A stretch of 64,000 nucleotides of DNA from Solanum dulcamara (GCF_947179165.1 NC_077245.1:35705286-35769285), one strand, 5' to 3'. Numbered from the stretch's first letter, positions 47,351 to 61,103 are shown. The notes: generated by a model from the letters alone, not told the origin. Translations and numbers: made by a program.

Positions 47351-49559
47351 ACACGAAGTGAAGATAAATTTAAATAGGTCACTATAACCTAACTGAACCC
47401 CCATATGCTTGATGCGCCCAAATTACAACTCCTTAAAGAAATATAAAATGGTCGTTGTCAAATATAGAACCAAACTAGGTTGGGGTCGAATCCCACGGGA
47501 AATAAGGTAAGAACTAAGATGTATGCAGTTATTTTACTCTTAGCTACTTATTTCTAAAACAAATAGAAAATATGGGAGAAGTTTGGGGTTTTTTCACAAA
47601 GTCACTAGGTAACAGGTGACAATTAAAAATTATCAAAGTCATAGGTGTGATGGTCCATTGCCTAGGCCATCATCTAATCTTCAGAGAGTACTTATGACTG
47701 CAAATCTGACGTTGCACCTGATGTCCTGTCAGAGGTATGACGGTCCATCACCTTCACCATTGGCTGAACTTCTGCAAATGTTCTTAACTCTGCACGTGTG
47801 ACTTTATGGTAGATGGCCCATCGTAGGCTTGATGGTTAGTCATCCTTGCCATCAGCAGAACTTTAGAGAATTGTAATATGTCTACATGTGTAACTCTAGG
47901 CCTGACTGCCCATCACAATTTTATGGTTCGTCGGACTTGTCGTCAGAGCTCTCCTTTTGCCACACTTAACTTCATTTTTATTTTTTTCTCCCTTTAATTG
48001 ATTTCCCATCTAACACAGTAGAAAAACTATTAAACAATAATATTGTTACTTAACAACTTGCATTAATACATAGTTAAAAGAATCAAATACGCCGTCAAAT
48101 GCTGGCACATCAACACACTCAACATAGAATATTATCTTGTCCTTAAAAACCACCTAAGATTGTATTTACAAACTCATGGACTATCAACATTCATAGCAGT
48201 TTCAAAAAATTGACTCAATCAGGCAAGCATATGTCTATTAGTTATTGACTCAAAAGGATCTAGGATTGACATCCGGATATCAACAAGCAACTTGGCATAC
48301 AACTTTATTAATTTTCTCAACAATCATTAATCAACAGTGCAAACTAATGTCCCTATCACTCACATATTAATATTTATTTATGAGGGACAATACAAAGCAC
48401 TCACACTCAGAATGAAATTCATGCAACACAAACAAAATCCATAGGCTTGCCCTTATTATTTTCACACCAGCTTTACATATAATTGGACTAGTATTACTAT
48501 AGGACTTGGTCGGCTTGTAACGTAAGTTCAAGGTAGAGGCAAGACACATTTGAGAGTAGTGACTACGCCTTCCTTGACACTATATTTACCTTGTTTTCTT
48601 TTTTCTTTTCTTAGACAACCTTGTTTCTTCCTTTTCTTCCTCAATTGATATGTTGGACGCGACTCATCATTTTCTTATTCCTAAAATTCTTTTTTTTTTA
48701 CGTGAGCATAACTACATTTAACATTCAACTCATGATGAAATGCCACATCCCCATATTATGATCATTATCAACCTATCTTTATTCATATCCCATTGTATCT
48801 TTACTCTACTCAGAGTAGACACCCTCAACTTAGGCATTTTACCTGAACTAAGGTACATGCTGCCCAAGGAGGGACCAGGGCCAAAGAAGCAGTTTCAAAA
48901 TAAATAGGGAAGGTAAATGCATTAACAATAAATAAGTTTTCATTTAGGCTCAAAATTTGGGATCAAATGATTTCTTCCTTCATTTGGTTTTTCTTATAGG
49001 TTTAGTGGGCTAAATTCAAAGACATCCTATAATCCTTTCTTATTTCATTATCTTTCAGACATTGCAATATAAACCAGTCAAGTTCTAGATGCACATACAA
49101 AGAATGATTAATACAAAATTCTCCATTCACACATGGCATAGTATGCACTGTCACCTTCTGACTACCAAGTTTCATAAACATAGCTTAAGCAAAACTTTTG
49201 CATTCATAATCATAAGATGTCACAGAAAGTTCTCCAACAATCAATATAACCAACAAAACATTTCATACCATAAACTTTTACTTTATTTACCACTAATCTT
49301 TTTAGTACAAATCCCAACTTTTTTATACAGACTCAGACTCTTTTATACAAGAACGGACAAATATTTACAATTTGACACTCCTAAATATGCCGATTCTACT
49401 AGATAGCACCTAAGGGAAAAAAAACACGGCAACAAAAACCCTTAGGCAATGAGATAGACTTAAAGGTGCATCCTCTCAAAAACATATGCATTATTTCCAA
49501 TGCATTACAAATATTACAAGCAAGCTCGGAGAGTGAGGTTTGTCGTTGAAGCTCTAAGC
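47351..49559. other. Repeat-derived intergenic DNA
   Basis: At 47640-47950 near-palindromic 'gatggtccat(t/c)' and 'gacggtccatc' motifs recur; similar blocks are at 62480-62620 and 63730-63990. The 47400-47520 segment includes 'ggtcgaatcccacggg', a phrase I associate with Solanaceae repeat leaders. No intact gene is seen. Confidence 0.45.
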
Positions 49560-50911
49560 TTCAAAATATGGTACTCATAATGGAGCATCAATTGACAGTA
49601 ACCTCAGTAGTGGTGTTGGTAAGGCCCAACACACTCAATGATGCATCGAAAGAGATCTTAATAGCCAGTGGTGGAATAATAGAAGTATGTGACTCCATAA
49701 CAATATCAACCCCACTGCTCGGAGTCAACTCAGTTGTCAATGCACAAGAGGACGCCACAGATACACTGAATCACTGCTCCTCAAGTCTCATCTCCTTATT
49801 GTGCCACGATATCTGCATAGCCTCGGTTAACTACACCTGCTCATTCCTCTCAAAGTCCTTCTCATGACAATGCCTCTTCTTTGCTTTTCTTTGTTCTTTC
49901 TCATCTTTGGCTACTGTCAGCTTGTCTAAGGCATTAGGGATTGTGCCCAATAGATCAATAAATGGCTCGTCCTACTAGGAACCCTCAATATTCAGAGTTG
50001 GGAACACCTAAAGTGGCCTCTTAGTAGTGCTCAAATATCAGCCTTAGCCTGTGTGAGTTTACTCGCAAACCTAGCGAAGTCTGTAATTGTGAGCTCTCAT
50101 AGTTAGTCATTCATTCATGCTTCCATGGTGTCCATCTACACATGTATATCATTGTAGGGCACCAATCCTGCTGATATTTCTCTATCAACAAATGACCCAA
50201 GCTTCTCGACAAATAACTTCATCTACTTCACATGGTGGTCAACCCTCTTAACTAATCTGATGAAGTTTGCCGGCGTGAACGCATAGAGTAACGACTGTGG
50301 TTGTGAAGAATTTATATCCTTAGTCTCAGCCTGAGTAGCTAGAATATCTATAGCAGATTTTGTGTGGCTCGGTGTGGCTGTGCCTGCAGATATCTCGGCA
50401 GCTCCTTTATCTCAATCTTATGCTGCTCAACTGGTATGAATATATGTGGTCTCGGCTTGTGCACCTGTATTTAAAGTCGTTACTCATCCTTCATCCTCTC
50501 AATATTGAACCTCTTTGTAATCATAGTCTCCTCATTAATTCCTACTAAAATAGGCACATTTGTAGCTTTGTATAGGCCAATATTTAGTTACGGGAATGAA
50601 AGTCATGTGGCTAGTCTAGTCACCCAATTCTAGATTTTTTCATAATCGACTCTCCCAAAGTCTATTGGGAATCCCGATAGTAATTCAAACATCAACACTA
50701 CCTTGTCCTCAACAAATATTCTATGATGCGAAGAGAATGATTTCTTTTTTATGACTTCCACTTATCGATCCTGACCCAAAAATGTGACCAGGGCCCTTTT
50801 TTGCCTCCTGTAAGCAACAATTTGTAGCGCACCACACCCCACTAGAAATTTTTAGGGAATGGCAGTGATGTTTTATGAATCCTCTCCTTAGTGTTTATCA
50901 ACCATAAAGGT
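49560..50911 (-). pseudogene. Retroelement-type ORF remnant, C-terminal side, split by CACTA
   Basis: Read on the minus strand away from the CACTA insertion, it continues the protein broken at 61578: LWLINTKERIHKTSLPF is followed by a short WGVVRYKLLLTGG segment, then a decayed proline/acid-rich region. Stops occur within 60 bases and later. This matches the general order of the 'putative plant transposon protein' family in Solanaceae. Function unknown. Confidence 0.5.
50909..50911. repeat. CACTA target duplication, left (GGT)
   Basis: GGT immediately before CACTAC; the partner is at 61578-61580. Confidence 0.88.
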
Positions 50912-51200
50912 CACTACAAGAAATAAGACTTATTGTGGTGAGATTTAGTGGCGATCCTACTTGTTGCTACAAAAGCTTCATATTCAGTAGGGACATATAT
51001 GGTCGTTCCAAAATGTTTAGTTTCAGTGGCGACTTATTTTGTGTCGCTGCTAATAGTTGTCACTAATTCGCAAATTATAAAGTCCCGCTAAAATAAAATT
51101 TGGGCGCTAAATATTTAGTAGCAAATTTTGAAATGTCGCCTCAAATAAGATTTTGTAGCGACCTAGTCGCCGCTAATGTTAATCCAACTAAATTAAATTT
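50912..51200 (+). repeat. CACTA left terminal and subterminal repeats
   Basis: A 27-bp TIR is followed by scattered gtggcga, agtggcgac, tgtcgct and gtcgccgct motifs in both orientations to about 51180. No coding sequence from here to 52460 is recognised. Confidence 0.85.
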
Positions 51201-52539
51201 AAAAGAAAAATAAACTAAAAAATCTGTAAAATTTTGGAAAGCTTTGAGATATTAAAAGATCATCTCTTAGCTGCTAAACTAAAGGTCATTCTCATCAGCT
51301 CTTGCACAAACCTAAACAAAAAAATGGATATTATATAGATTTGGGAAAAGGGATCGAAGGAAAGAAAAACAGAGACAACACTTCTAACAGAGGTTCCTCT
51401 TTGCTCGATTTATAGGAACAAGTAGTGTCGATCTGTTGGTGAAATATATATGAATAAGGTTCCTTTTTTGCTGAATATTCTTCAATTTTTGACTAATAGG
51501 GTTCTATAAAGTATGTATTTCATCAGGTATGTGCTCAAATCCGTTTCTAGGTTTATGTATTTTAAGATTTTACATGTAATTTCTATAACCCACTTGAATT
51601 TTGTAGGAATGGAGTTCTCTAAAGTCGATAGAAAAGGAAGAGAGTTCCTAGTTTGAAAATCACTGTGAGCGTAAGAAGTTCAAAGTTCTAAAGGATTGAA
51701 CCAGTTCGCCCATTTGAAGTTTTGAAAATCAGTTCGAGGTAAGTTAAAAGCTGAAAGTTCTAAAGATGTTTTTGTATTTTGTATTCTCGATCTTGCGAGG
51801 TAAACTAGAAGCTGAAATTCTATATTCTCATTTGTATTTTGTATTTTGTATTCTCGATATCCTCTGTGTGGGTGTTTCTATGTCTGTTGATGGAAGTCCT
51901 ACATTTGGATTGCACATTGGAAAATCTATCTTGAAATCGAGAGTCTCTTCATTGTTTACATCTTTATCTCTTCATGGATTTGTGGTTTTGACTAGTTAAA
52001 GAATTGACACCTTTGTTGGAGAAAGAAGTATTCACAATTTTTTTTACAGATATTTATTTTTTATACTTTGTGCAGTTTTTTCTAGTTAGCCGATCAATCG
52101 ATTCTCTTTATTTGAAGTTTTATTTTCTGGAGATGTGTAGAGTCGATAAGACTCACTGTAAATAGCCGCAGAATGTATGGAGAATTCTAGTATCTGTCCT
52201 TATCTTTTGTGAGCTACAAAAAGATATGATAATACTTAAAAATTGTAGGAATAACAATAACCGTATAATTATATAATTTAGAGGAGAGATATGAGATTGA
52301 CATTATTGTGTAGTAGATAGTTGATAAATTAAGAATTTGGTTCTATTAGAATGTGAAAAAGAGAAGATTATAAATTATCGATTGGTCTATTATGTGAAAA
52401 AAGCTTTTTACTAGTAGACGGTCCATCTGTGTTTTTGATTAAAACAACTATATAAACTGTGAGTGCATCAGAAAAGTGCTACTACTACGAACAAATTCAC
52501 TACCTGTTGCTTAGAAAAGGCCATGAGATCATCCGAGTT

Positions 52540-53330
52540 GAACTTTTTATTACCTGCATTGTACTACTTCAGTTCTACAGGGTATTTCAGGTTGTTGTGT
52601 GATGTTGTTGTTGGATGTTGCAGCTCTGAATTGTACAAGGAGTTGTAGTTCTATATTAATTGCTGCAGCATCCTCCAGGTTTGTGCTACAGCTCTGCAGT
52701 GTTTTTGTAGTTGGTGATCTTATCCACAACATTTTCTACTAGGTGGTTTAGTCACAACCTGCAGCTTCTACAGATTTGCAATGTACCTACACAATAGTAG
52801 ATAATAGAGAACAATGGATCCTAGGTAGCTAAGCATATATGAGAGGACTCCTCTCGATACAAAGTATCTAGGAAAACCATAAAATAAGGGAGACTCTCCC
52901 TTTTGCAATATAATCCTAAATAAGGATTCTTCAAAGAGGCTATAACTTCAAGGAAATACATAGCCCCAAAAAAGAAAGAAAGAAGAGAGAACACGAAAAA
53001 AGAAAGAAACAAAAGAAAATTAGAAGAAGAGCTCATGGTGCTTCCTCTTGAGATAGTCTGCAGCTCATTTAAGGTGGTTCCATGATCCTCTTCAACTTTT
53101 GCCTTCTGAAACTTGACATTCCAGTTTGTCTAGTATGTAGTACCCCCTTGTATCCTTAGGAAGTTGCTAAAAATTGTAGGCTTGATACAACCTGTCAACC
53201 ATATGGCTATGCTTGGAAAGAGTGTCTGCAGCACAGCACAGTAAGTGCCATTGTATATGAGGCTCAATAGCACAGTTGAATATTTACTTGTACTTTGCAA
53301 GATAATCACTGCAAACATAGTAAGTTGTGC
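52540..53330 (+). repeat. Degenerate ~0.8-kb repeat, copy A (within CACTA)
   Basis: Shared blocks with 58590-59345, in the same order: 'tgttgttggatgttgcagct', an 'aacctgcag' block, 'gggagactctccctttt', 'ttcaaagaggctata', and 'aagttgctaaaaattgtag'. It lies 5' of the transposase start codon. It is itself probably a nested insertion; its class is not known. Confidence 0.65.
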
Positions 53331-53521
53331 TAGTCACAATCATATGTAATCTACGCTCCCTTTTTATTATTAGCATTTGATTGTGAGAATTTCCAACTTC
53401 TAGTCACAACCTCATTATTGATATTTTCCTGTAAATTTATTTCTCAGTACTTCTCTGTCCAATATTTATCATTATGAATAATTGAATTAATTAACTTATT
53501 AATTTTTTTATTGAAATAGGA

Positions 53522-56399
53522 ATGGATAAAAGTTGGTTGAATATTAGGAATAGAGTTGACCAAAAATATAGAGACGGAGTAGAAGGTTTTCTTAATTGGG
53601 CATTTAGTCAATCCAAGGTGAACACTATGATTCGATGTCCTTGTAAAGAATGTATGAACACTGTGTTCAAGCTAAGAATTGATATAAGAGTAGACTTATT
53701 GAAGAAGGGATTCTGGGATTATTATAAGGTGTGGGACTTGCATGGAGAAATGTTGGTTAGAGTTGAAAATTCTAATGTCGCATTTAATGATGAAGTAGAA
53801 GTTGATAGCGCTGAAGAGGATGACATTACTCAAATGATCCATGATGCTTGTGGATATATGAATCTAGATAATAATGCTACTTATTCGGAGGGAAATGAAG
53901 AGCCAAATATGCATGCTACAAAGTTCTACAAATTGTTAGAAGATGGTAAGATAGAACTTTATCCTGGTTGCACAAAAGTCTCAAAGTTGTCTTTTGTTGT
54001 TAAATTACTTCACTTGAAGTCACTTAACCATTGGAGCAACAAATCGATGGATGAGTTATTAAGGTTCTTTAAAGAAGTTCTTCCTGAGGGATCATTTGTA
54101 CCTAGTTCTTTCTATGAAGCAAAGAAAGTTCTTCGTGACCTAGGCTTGGGATATACCAAAATAGATGCATGCTAGAATGATTGTATTTTATATTGGAGCG
54201 ATTATGTCAATGCTCAATCATGTCCTAAGTGTGGCAAGTCTAGATGGAAGTCAGTAAAACTCAAAGGCAAGAAAGTAGCTCATAAAGTGTTGCGATATTT
54301 TCCAATCAAACCAAGGCTTCAAAGATTATACATGGCAAAAGAGACATCAAAGAAGATGAGGTGGCACAAGGAGGAGAATATTGATGACGGTGTCATGCGT
54401 CATCCATCTGACTCAATAGAATGGAAATCTTTCAATGAGCGTCATCCTACTTTTTTAGTTGAGTTAAGAAATGTGCGATTAGGTTTAGTAAGTGATGGAT
54501 TTCAACCTTTTGGAAATATGAGTTCCAATCATAGTATATGGCCTATCGTTCTAGTTACATATAATTTTCCACCATGGGATTGCATGAAAGATACATATTT
54601 CATGATGACACTTCTTATTCCAGGACCTAAGTCTCCAGGGAATGATATTGATGTATATTTACACCCAATGATTGATGAGTTGAAAGAATTATGGAATGGG
54701 GTGGAGACTTATGATGCATACTCAAAATCTAATTTTCTTATGCGTGTGGCTCTGCTCTGGATGATTAATGACTTTTCAGCATATGGAAACCTTTCAGGAT
54801 GGTCAACTAAAGGCAAGCTTGCATGTCCGTGTTGCCATAAGACACACAATCAATTTCCTTACGCAACAAATTGTGTTATATGAGGCATCGTTGCTTCCTT
54901 CCCATGAACCATCCATGGCGTAAAAATAGGATGTTATTTGATGGGAAAGTGGAAATGGGGATCACACCTAGCCCTTTAACAGGTGATGAAGCACTTATGC
55001 AATTACATGAGTTGGGCAATGTGAGTTTTGGTAAAGTGCAAAAGCGAAAGCGTAATGTTTCTAACAATGCTTATAATTGGAAGAAGAAAAGTGTGTTCGC
55101 AACCCAGGTCGTCCAAAAGGTTCAATTGCTGAAGGTCATATGGGAAGGAAAAACATTACGTTTTACTCACGATATTTAAAAAATATCTCAACCAAGTTCA
55201 ATCAACCAACAAGAAATAATGATGGATTTGAATTACATGGTGGGATGTCTATATTTAAATTAAGTGGGCAAACAAAAGGGGCTTCAGTGCGAAAGAAACT
55301 ACCTCATTATGAGTTCAACCAAGCATGTATGTATGTTCTTCAAAATTGCGAAGAGGTTTCAAAATTCATGGAGTAAATATCTTATTAATTCAAATATAAT
55401 TTCATATTAAGATAATTTAAGTAATCTTAACCAACACAAAATGTAGGGAATACATGAGAGAGATTGAAATACAAGGTTCAACGAGATATCATGGGATTCA
55501 TAATAATGAGTTTATTGATTGGTTTCGTGCACGTGTAAGTGTTCACTAAAACAAAACTTTACTATTACGGTTGGCATATCAATATGAACAAAGCTTATTT
55601 GTTTTTATAGATATTTGTACTATCTGCACAAGAACGCGCAATAGATGAGCTCATAAGCTTAGCCGTCGGTCCAGAACCATTGGTGCATCGATATTCAATA
55701 TTTATGGTGAATGGATTTAGGTTTCAAATAAAAGAACTTGTGAGAAAAACACATAACAGTGGAGTACTTATTAGGGGAGATGATGCAGACTCTAATAAGG
55801 AGTATTATGGTATATTGGAGGACATTTATGAGTTGCGTTATGTGGGAAACAGAAAAGTTTATCTATTCAAGTGTCATTGGTGGGATGTGGATCGCCTAGG
55901 AAGAGGATATAAGATTGACATTTATGGGTTTACAAGTGTGAATACTCATTGTGCTTTGAATACAAATGAGCCATTTGTGCTGGCATCTCAATCTGAGCAA
56001 GTTTTTTACTTGAATGACACGATTGATAAAGATTGGCTCGTTGTTGTAAAGACAAATCCCCGTGACCTTTTTAGTATGCCTGAAGTTGAAGAAGAATTAA
56101 TAAATGAAGAAGTTTATCAACAACAGGAAGTGGAATGTAATATCTTGAGTATCAATGACCAAGAAATTGATATTGCGGTGTCTTTACATAGGGATGATAT
56201 TGAACCACAAACTGTTTTGCGTACCAATGATGAAGAAAATCAGGATGATGATTTTATTAATGACAATAATATAGATGTATCTGAGAATGAAGAAAGCGAA
56301 GAAGAGTTAATTAATGATAATGATGGAGATGACAGTGATACATCCTTTAGAAGATTGCTTAACAGAGACGACTGTATATCTGTCTACATCTTGTTTTGA
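53522..56399 (+). pseudogene. TNP2-like CACTA transposase, internally deleted
   Basis: The start MDKSWLNIRNRVDQKYRDGV and a CPCKECMN cluster mark the Transpos_assoc domain (residues 4-75). A TAG at 54173-54175 interrupts. A CPKCGKSRW segment and the Transposase_21 core follow (VLRYFPIKPRLQRLYM, GLVSDGFQPFGNMSS, LVTYNFPPWDCMK). A frame change near 54870 leads to FLPMNHPWRKNR. At about 55085-55095 the sequence jumps from WKKKS to a C-terminal block (GRPKGSIAEGHMGRKNITF), so a few hundred residues including the rest of the catalytic region are missing. Introns at 55373-55446 and 55535-55610 have GT-AG ends and restore the frame. The last exon (55611-56399) holds a DUF4216 domain and an acidic tail. 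The transposase would cut at the TIRs; this one is very unlikely to work. Confidence 0.88.
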
Positions 56400-56678
56400 T
56401 AAGTTTTCTGTATTTTATTTTGATTAGGTTGACATAAAATTAATTCATAACGCTTGAATCCACAACTTTATAAATATAATCAGCATTTTAAGTTTAATCA
56501 ATGTGTTACATTTCCATCAATGAGGCTATAGTTGTTAGCAAAATATCACACATTTTTTAAATTTATTAATCTAATACGTTGTTTTATGAATTGATGTTTT
56601 CTTTAGCTGGTAGACATATGTTTTATCATTTTTAATTTCTGAATCTTATGCTTCTCCTTTTTAATCATGTTGCAGGAA

Positions 56679-59600
56679 ATGAAAGGAACTGGATGAGGTA
56701 AAAGTGGAAGAGGTGGTATAAGAACTGGACGTGGAAATTTTCAAGGACGAGAAAGTCTTGCTGGAACTGCATCTCAGCCACAAATACCACCAAGGCAAGG
56801 ACCTCTACAGACAGAACAATCATCTAACCCAAGGCAAGGACCTCAGCAGATAAGCCAAATATCAAATGACCCTATCCAAAGAACATCTCCAGAGACACAA
56901 TCATCCAGAACTCTAGAAGAAAGTGTACGCCCCTCCCCAGAGGTTGAAACTGGTGCAGGTTAGTCCACGTCCCTAGCTAGTGGTGCAGAATTGTCTATGC
57001 TTGGTCTTGGTTCTGGAAATTTAAATTTACAAGGATCTAATAGACTAATGGGTGGCGTTCTGCAGCAAAGTAAATTAACTTAAAATGCTGGCAGTTTCTC
57101 TTCTTCTAGTTCTGCTAGTTCCCTTCATCTGCTAGTTTTCATACTTGACAGAGGCTTAACTAGTTTCGTTCTTTCTTGGGTGCAGATATAGACAATTATT
57201 TAATAATCTTCTTTTGATCTGTTTCTTAAAATATATAAGCTCAAACTTTTATGTAGCTTTAAGTTGAAAAAAGAAGAGGATAGTTGGTTAACAAAAGATG
57301 TTTTGGTGATAAGATGCCATGAATCTGCAAGCTTTTAGTGGAGATGCTAAGATGCCATGATTGCATATAGTTCTCAAGATCACCATATTATTGCTTTGCA
57401 GTTTCTCGCATCAATAAAAAGAGAGGAAGAGGAAAATATAAATCTAAGACGGTTGATATTAAAACCAAGTACGGAGGAAAAATCAATATAATTATTCCAG
57501 ATGACATTGATAGAGTCGTGGGTTCTGGTGCTAGAGATATTGTTAATTACTGTGGCTTGATCATGAGGAGCAACATCTTATTTCAAGATGGAAATTGGCA
57601 GAAGATTATTTTAAAACATGGAGAAGCAATGTGGTATAAGGTTAAGGTAATAAATTACTTTCCATTTTGTATTGTCTTTAAATTACTTAATTTATCAAAT
57701 TTAATATTATAATGTGTTCAGGACAAATTTGAATTTTGTGGTGGACTGCGAGAACATAAGTTACAAGGCTTTGTGATAAGCACTATGCAAAGACTTTTTA
57801 GGGCATGGAAAGCTCGATTGCATAATTCTTACTCTGCCTATGATACTGATGAAGAAAGATTGTCTCATCGACCTGAGGATGTTGAGTTGGAGAACTGGAA
57901 ATACCTAGTTAAGTATTTTGACAGTGAGAAATTCAAGGTAACTTTATTATAACCAAAACATTGTTGCCCACTCTATAATCTTAGACATATGCTTACATGG
58001 ACAACATGACATCTTTCAGTAGCTATCTAGACTAGCACAAATATTTTCTTATCTCTTGACTTAGTACAGTTTGTTAGTGAGAGAAACAAAAAAAATAGAG
58101 AAAAACAGATAACTAAGCATTCTTGTGGGACACGATCATTTGCAGAAGTAGAGGAAGTTACGGTGAAAACATATTTGTTCTTCTATAATTACATATACTT
58201 CTTGTTATTTATATGATTATTTGCTTATATTTTTTTTGTTATTGAACTATATTGTAGAGAAATCCGGAATCGGGAGAAAAAGACACACCAGATAAAGTCT
58301 GGGAGATTGAGCATACACATAAAAAAGACAATAGAGAACGTGTATGATTGGATCCGCAATCCCAACAGATTCATGTAATTCCCTAAAGACATTACCTTAT
58401 TATCTTTTTGATCTACTACAAGTTACTTTATTCTTTTTTTTGGAGACAACTTCTTCTCAAGATAGTCATTTTCACCTTGTCTACTTCAATATGTAATCTT
58501 TCTTCTTTGGATTTGTGGCTGTGTTTGAGCAAAACATCAGCTATAAATTTTCTTTGTCTATGTAAATAAACACCCTTGAAGACATGGAAATGAGAACACC
58601 ATTGAGGACTTAACTACAGCTGCAGTTTCTGCCCCATATTTCTGCAGGTTCTGAAGGTGAAGATGAGGATGACTATTGTAAGGTGTTGCAGGTTGTTTGA
58701 TGCTAAAGGTTCCAAGTATGGTTGTATTGTAGATATGTACATGGTTGTGTAGTTGAGGTATTTGTTGTTGGATGTTGTAGCTCTGCAGTAAACTTAGATG
58801 TTGATGTAGTAATCCACTCCATTGCACCATGCTAAATCAACCTGCAGGTTCTAGATGTATGCTGCAATTCGACAATAAAGTCATAAAGTGCTGCAACACT
58901 TTATTTACCTGCACAATGGAAGCAAACAAGAGAGGAATTCCAAGTGCTGTATCAAGTGTTGCAGGTCTGCAATGAACCTGCACAGCAGAAACAGAGCAAA
59001 AATACCTACTCTAGTCCTTATCTCTAATGATAAGTTGTTTAGTCTAGTAAAGCTATAAATGAGGGACTCTCCCCTTTACAAAGGTCCTAACTATTAAATC
59101 TTCAAAGTCGATATATCTATGAAATAGAGACATCCAAATTGAAGAAGAAGAAGTTAGAACACTAAAGCTGTAAGAAGAGTTCAAGGAGGTTGAGTTTTCT
59201 TCTTCTAAAACTTGCCATCCCTAGCTTGTCCAACTTGATGTAGCCCATAGTTTCTTGTGGTAGTTGCTGAAAATTATAGAAATATTGTGTATGTTCAAGC
59301 ATATGACTGCATTTGGACAATGTATCTGCAGGAAAGTTTGCTTCTCGGAATACATGTTTGCATTAGAAGAAGTCCAAAAGCTGGACCAAAGAAAGTCCAA
59401 AGTTACTTTCAATATGTACGTTATGATTTGGTGAAGTAATTAAATGTTATTGCAGGGTCAGCTTCAACAACTTGTTGTTGAACAACAATCTGAAGAGATC
59501 GAGCATCCCATGACTAGGGATGAGATTTTATCATCGGTTCTCGGTGAGAGATCAAGCTATGTTCGGGGAAAAGGATATGGAAAGAAGCCTCCTAAAAAGA

Positions 59601-59846
59601 CTCAACTACATCAGTCAGACATAGAGGCAAGTGTATCTTTGGCAATGGAAAGTATTCATCAAGAGATGCAAGTTGATATGGATCGAAAGTTACAAGAAGA
59701 ACATGAACAAATGACTTCTGATTTAAAAAAAAAATATGAAAGAAGATTTGCAGAAAAAATTGGAAGAGGAGCGTGAACACATGAAAGGCGAGGTAGATAA
59801 GATGTTCCAAGAAAAAATGGCTGCTATTATGACTAAAATGCAACAG
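56679..59846 (+). pseudogene. TnpA-like gene (Transposase_24), nearly intact
   Basis: A six-exon model fits GT-AG rules and keeps frame throughout: 56679-56958, 57402-57646, 57722-57937, 58070-58162, 58258-58374, 59456-59846. The start is MKGTG, followed by a Gly/Arg-rich N-terminus. Exon 2 has IIIPDDIDRVVGSGARDIVN, exon 3 FCGGLREHKLQGFVISTM, exon 4 SERNKKNREKQ, and exon 6 HPMTRDEILSSVLGERSSYV plus a charged coiled-coil-like tail. This is the plant Transposase_24 family, En/Spm TnpA-like proteins that bind subterminal repeats. Damage: TGA at 56694-56696, TGA at 58345-58347 where Trp is expected, and a one-base slip in a run of ten A at 59725-59734. A further 3' exon is possible but not seen. 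Confidence 0.82.
58590..59345 (+). repeat. Degenerate ~0.8-kb repeat, copy B (inside TnpA intron 5)
   Basis: It is homologous to 52540-53330 in the same orientation and fills most of the intron 58375-59455. Shared blocks include 'gttgttggatgttgtagctc', 'gagggactctccccttt' and 'gtagttgctgaaaattatag'. Confidence 0.65.
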
Positions 59847-60960
59847 GTACTTTCTCTTGCTCTTTTGGAATATAATAATTTGTTATCTTGGTGTAGAAAA
59901 TAGTTACATTAAAAGTTGGACTAGTTATTAGGGAAATCCAACAACTGAAATGCTTTCTGGAAAGCTTTCCATAGCTTTAGAGATGCCGAATCCAACAAAG
60001 CTATGGCCTATGGCCAACAAGAAGTACTTTAGTTATCAACAGTAAGTGGAAGATTGTTGGAAGTTTTTTGTGTTATCTATTTACTGGAAACTAGTGAAGG
60101 CTTCTGATAAGCTATCAACAACCTCATCATTATCTATAGGACACTTTTGGGAAAGCTTCTCTTGGTTTCAGCCGGCGAAACTCATTTAATAAGTCACTAA
60201 GGCATGATTTTTTGTTAAGGCTTCCAGATAAAGTGCTCAAGTCTTGTGTTATTGTAGGTTTTGGTTTTGTAAACTTTTTAGTTTCTGTATTTCCATTTTT
60301 GGAGTCAAAATCTTGCTTTTTTTAGTTGTTATTTACAAAATATTGTTGCTTTAGCTGCTACTTTATGTTGTGAAGTATAAGGAAAAGTTAAGATTTTAGG
60401 TTGGGATATGAAGAGTAACATCCCAAGAAACATGTTCTTGGCAAGGAAAAAAGTGGTAATTTTCCTTTTCTGTAGACTAAGTACTGTTTGATGTTAAATT
60501 AGGACTCAATAGAAGCTATATGAAAAGCTCTTATCTTTAACATCCTCAGTCCTCTTTTGACTACTTTTTTACTGATTATAGGAGAAAAGGAATACTATGA
60601 AAGACAGTTTGAGACATTGAAGTCATTCGAGGAAGTTGATATTGTTTTTCTATTTTCAGGGATAAGGTTCTTATGCAATGGGGTCCAATCAAGAAGTAGT
60701 TTGAAGGCGTGCAATGAGAGTTTTTGCTTTTTGTACTTGTATATGCAAACACGAAATGTTTTTGTTCTAATTTTGTGAGATACAATGATAACTGAAGTAC
60801 TAGCTAATATGTACATACTAGTAAATGCTTTTGTTCTAATTTTGTGAAATACTATATATTAGATGTTTTTAATATCTATATATATACTAATTTTAGAGAA
60901 TTTTTTTTAAAATACTAAATATTGGTCTATAGTAACGAGATGAATATTACCTTTTGCAAT
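59847..60960. other. CACTA 3' region without recognised coding sequence
   Basis: Between the last TnpA exon and the right subterminal repeats there is AT-rich sequence with no family motif. It could hold an undetected last exon or a 3' UTR. Confidence 0.45.
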
Positions 60961-61103
60961 GAAAAAAAAGTTGCCACTGATATTTAGTGGATTTTTGCGG
61001 CTGTTAATTAATGACGTGTAGCAGCGACATAAAAGTTGATGTTAATAGTTTATACCTTTTTGCAGCGATAGGAGACGGTACTAATTAATATCAATATTTA
61101 TCA

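Noticed and set aside
59592..59843. Minus-strand frame opposite the last TnpA exon
   Set aside because: Shadow of the coding exon on the plus strand.
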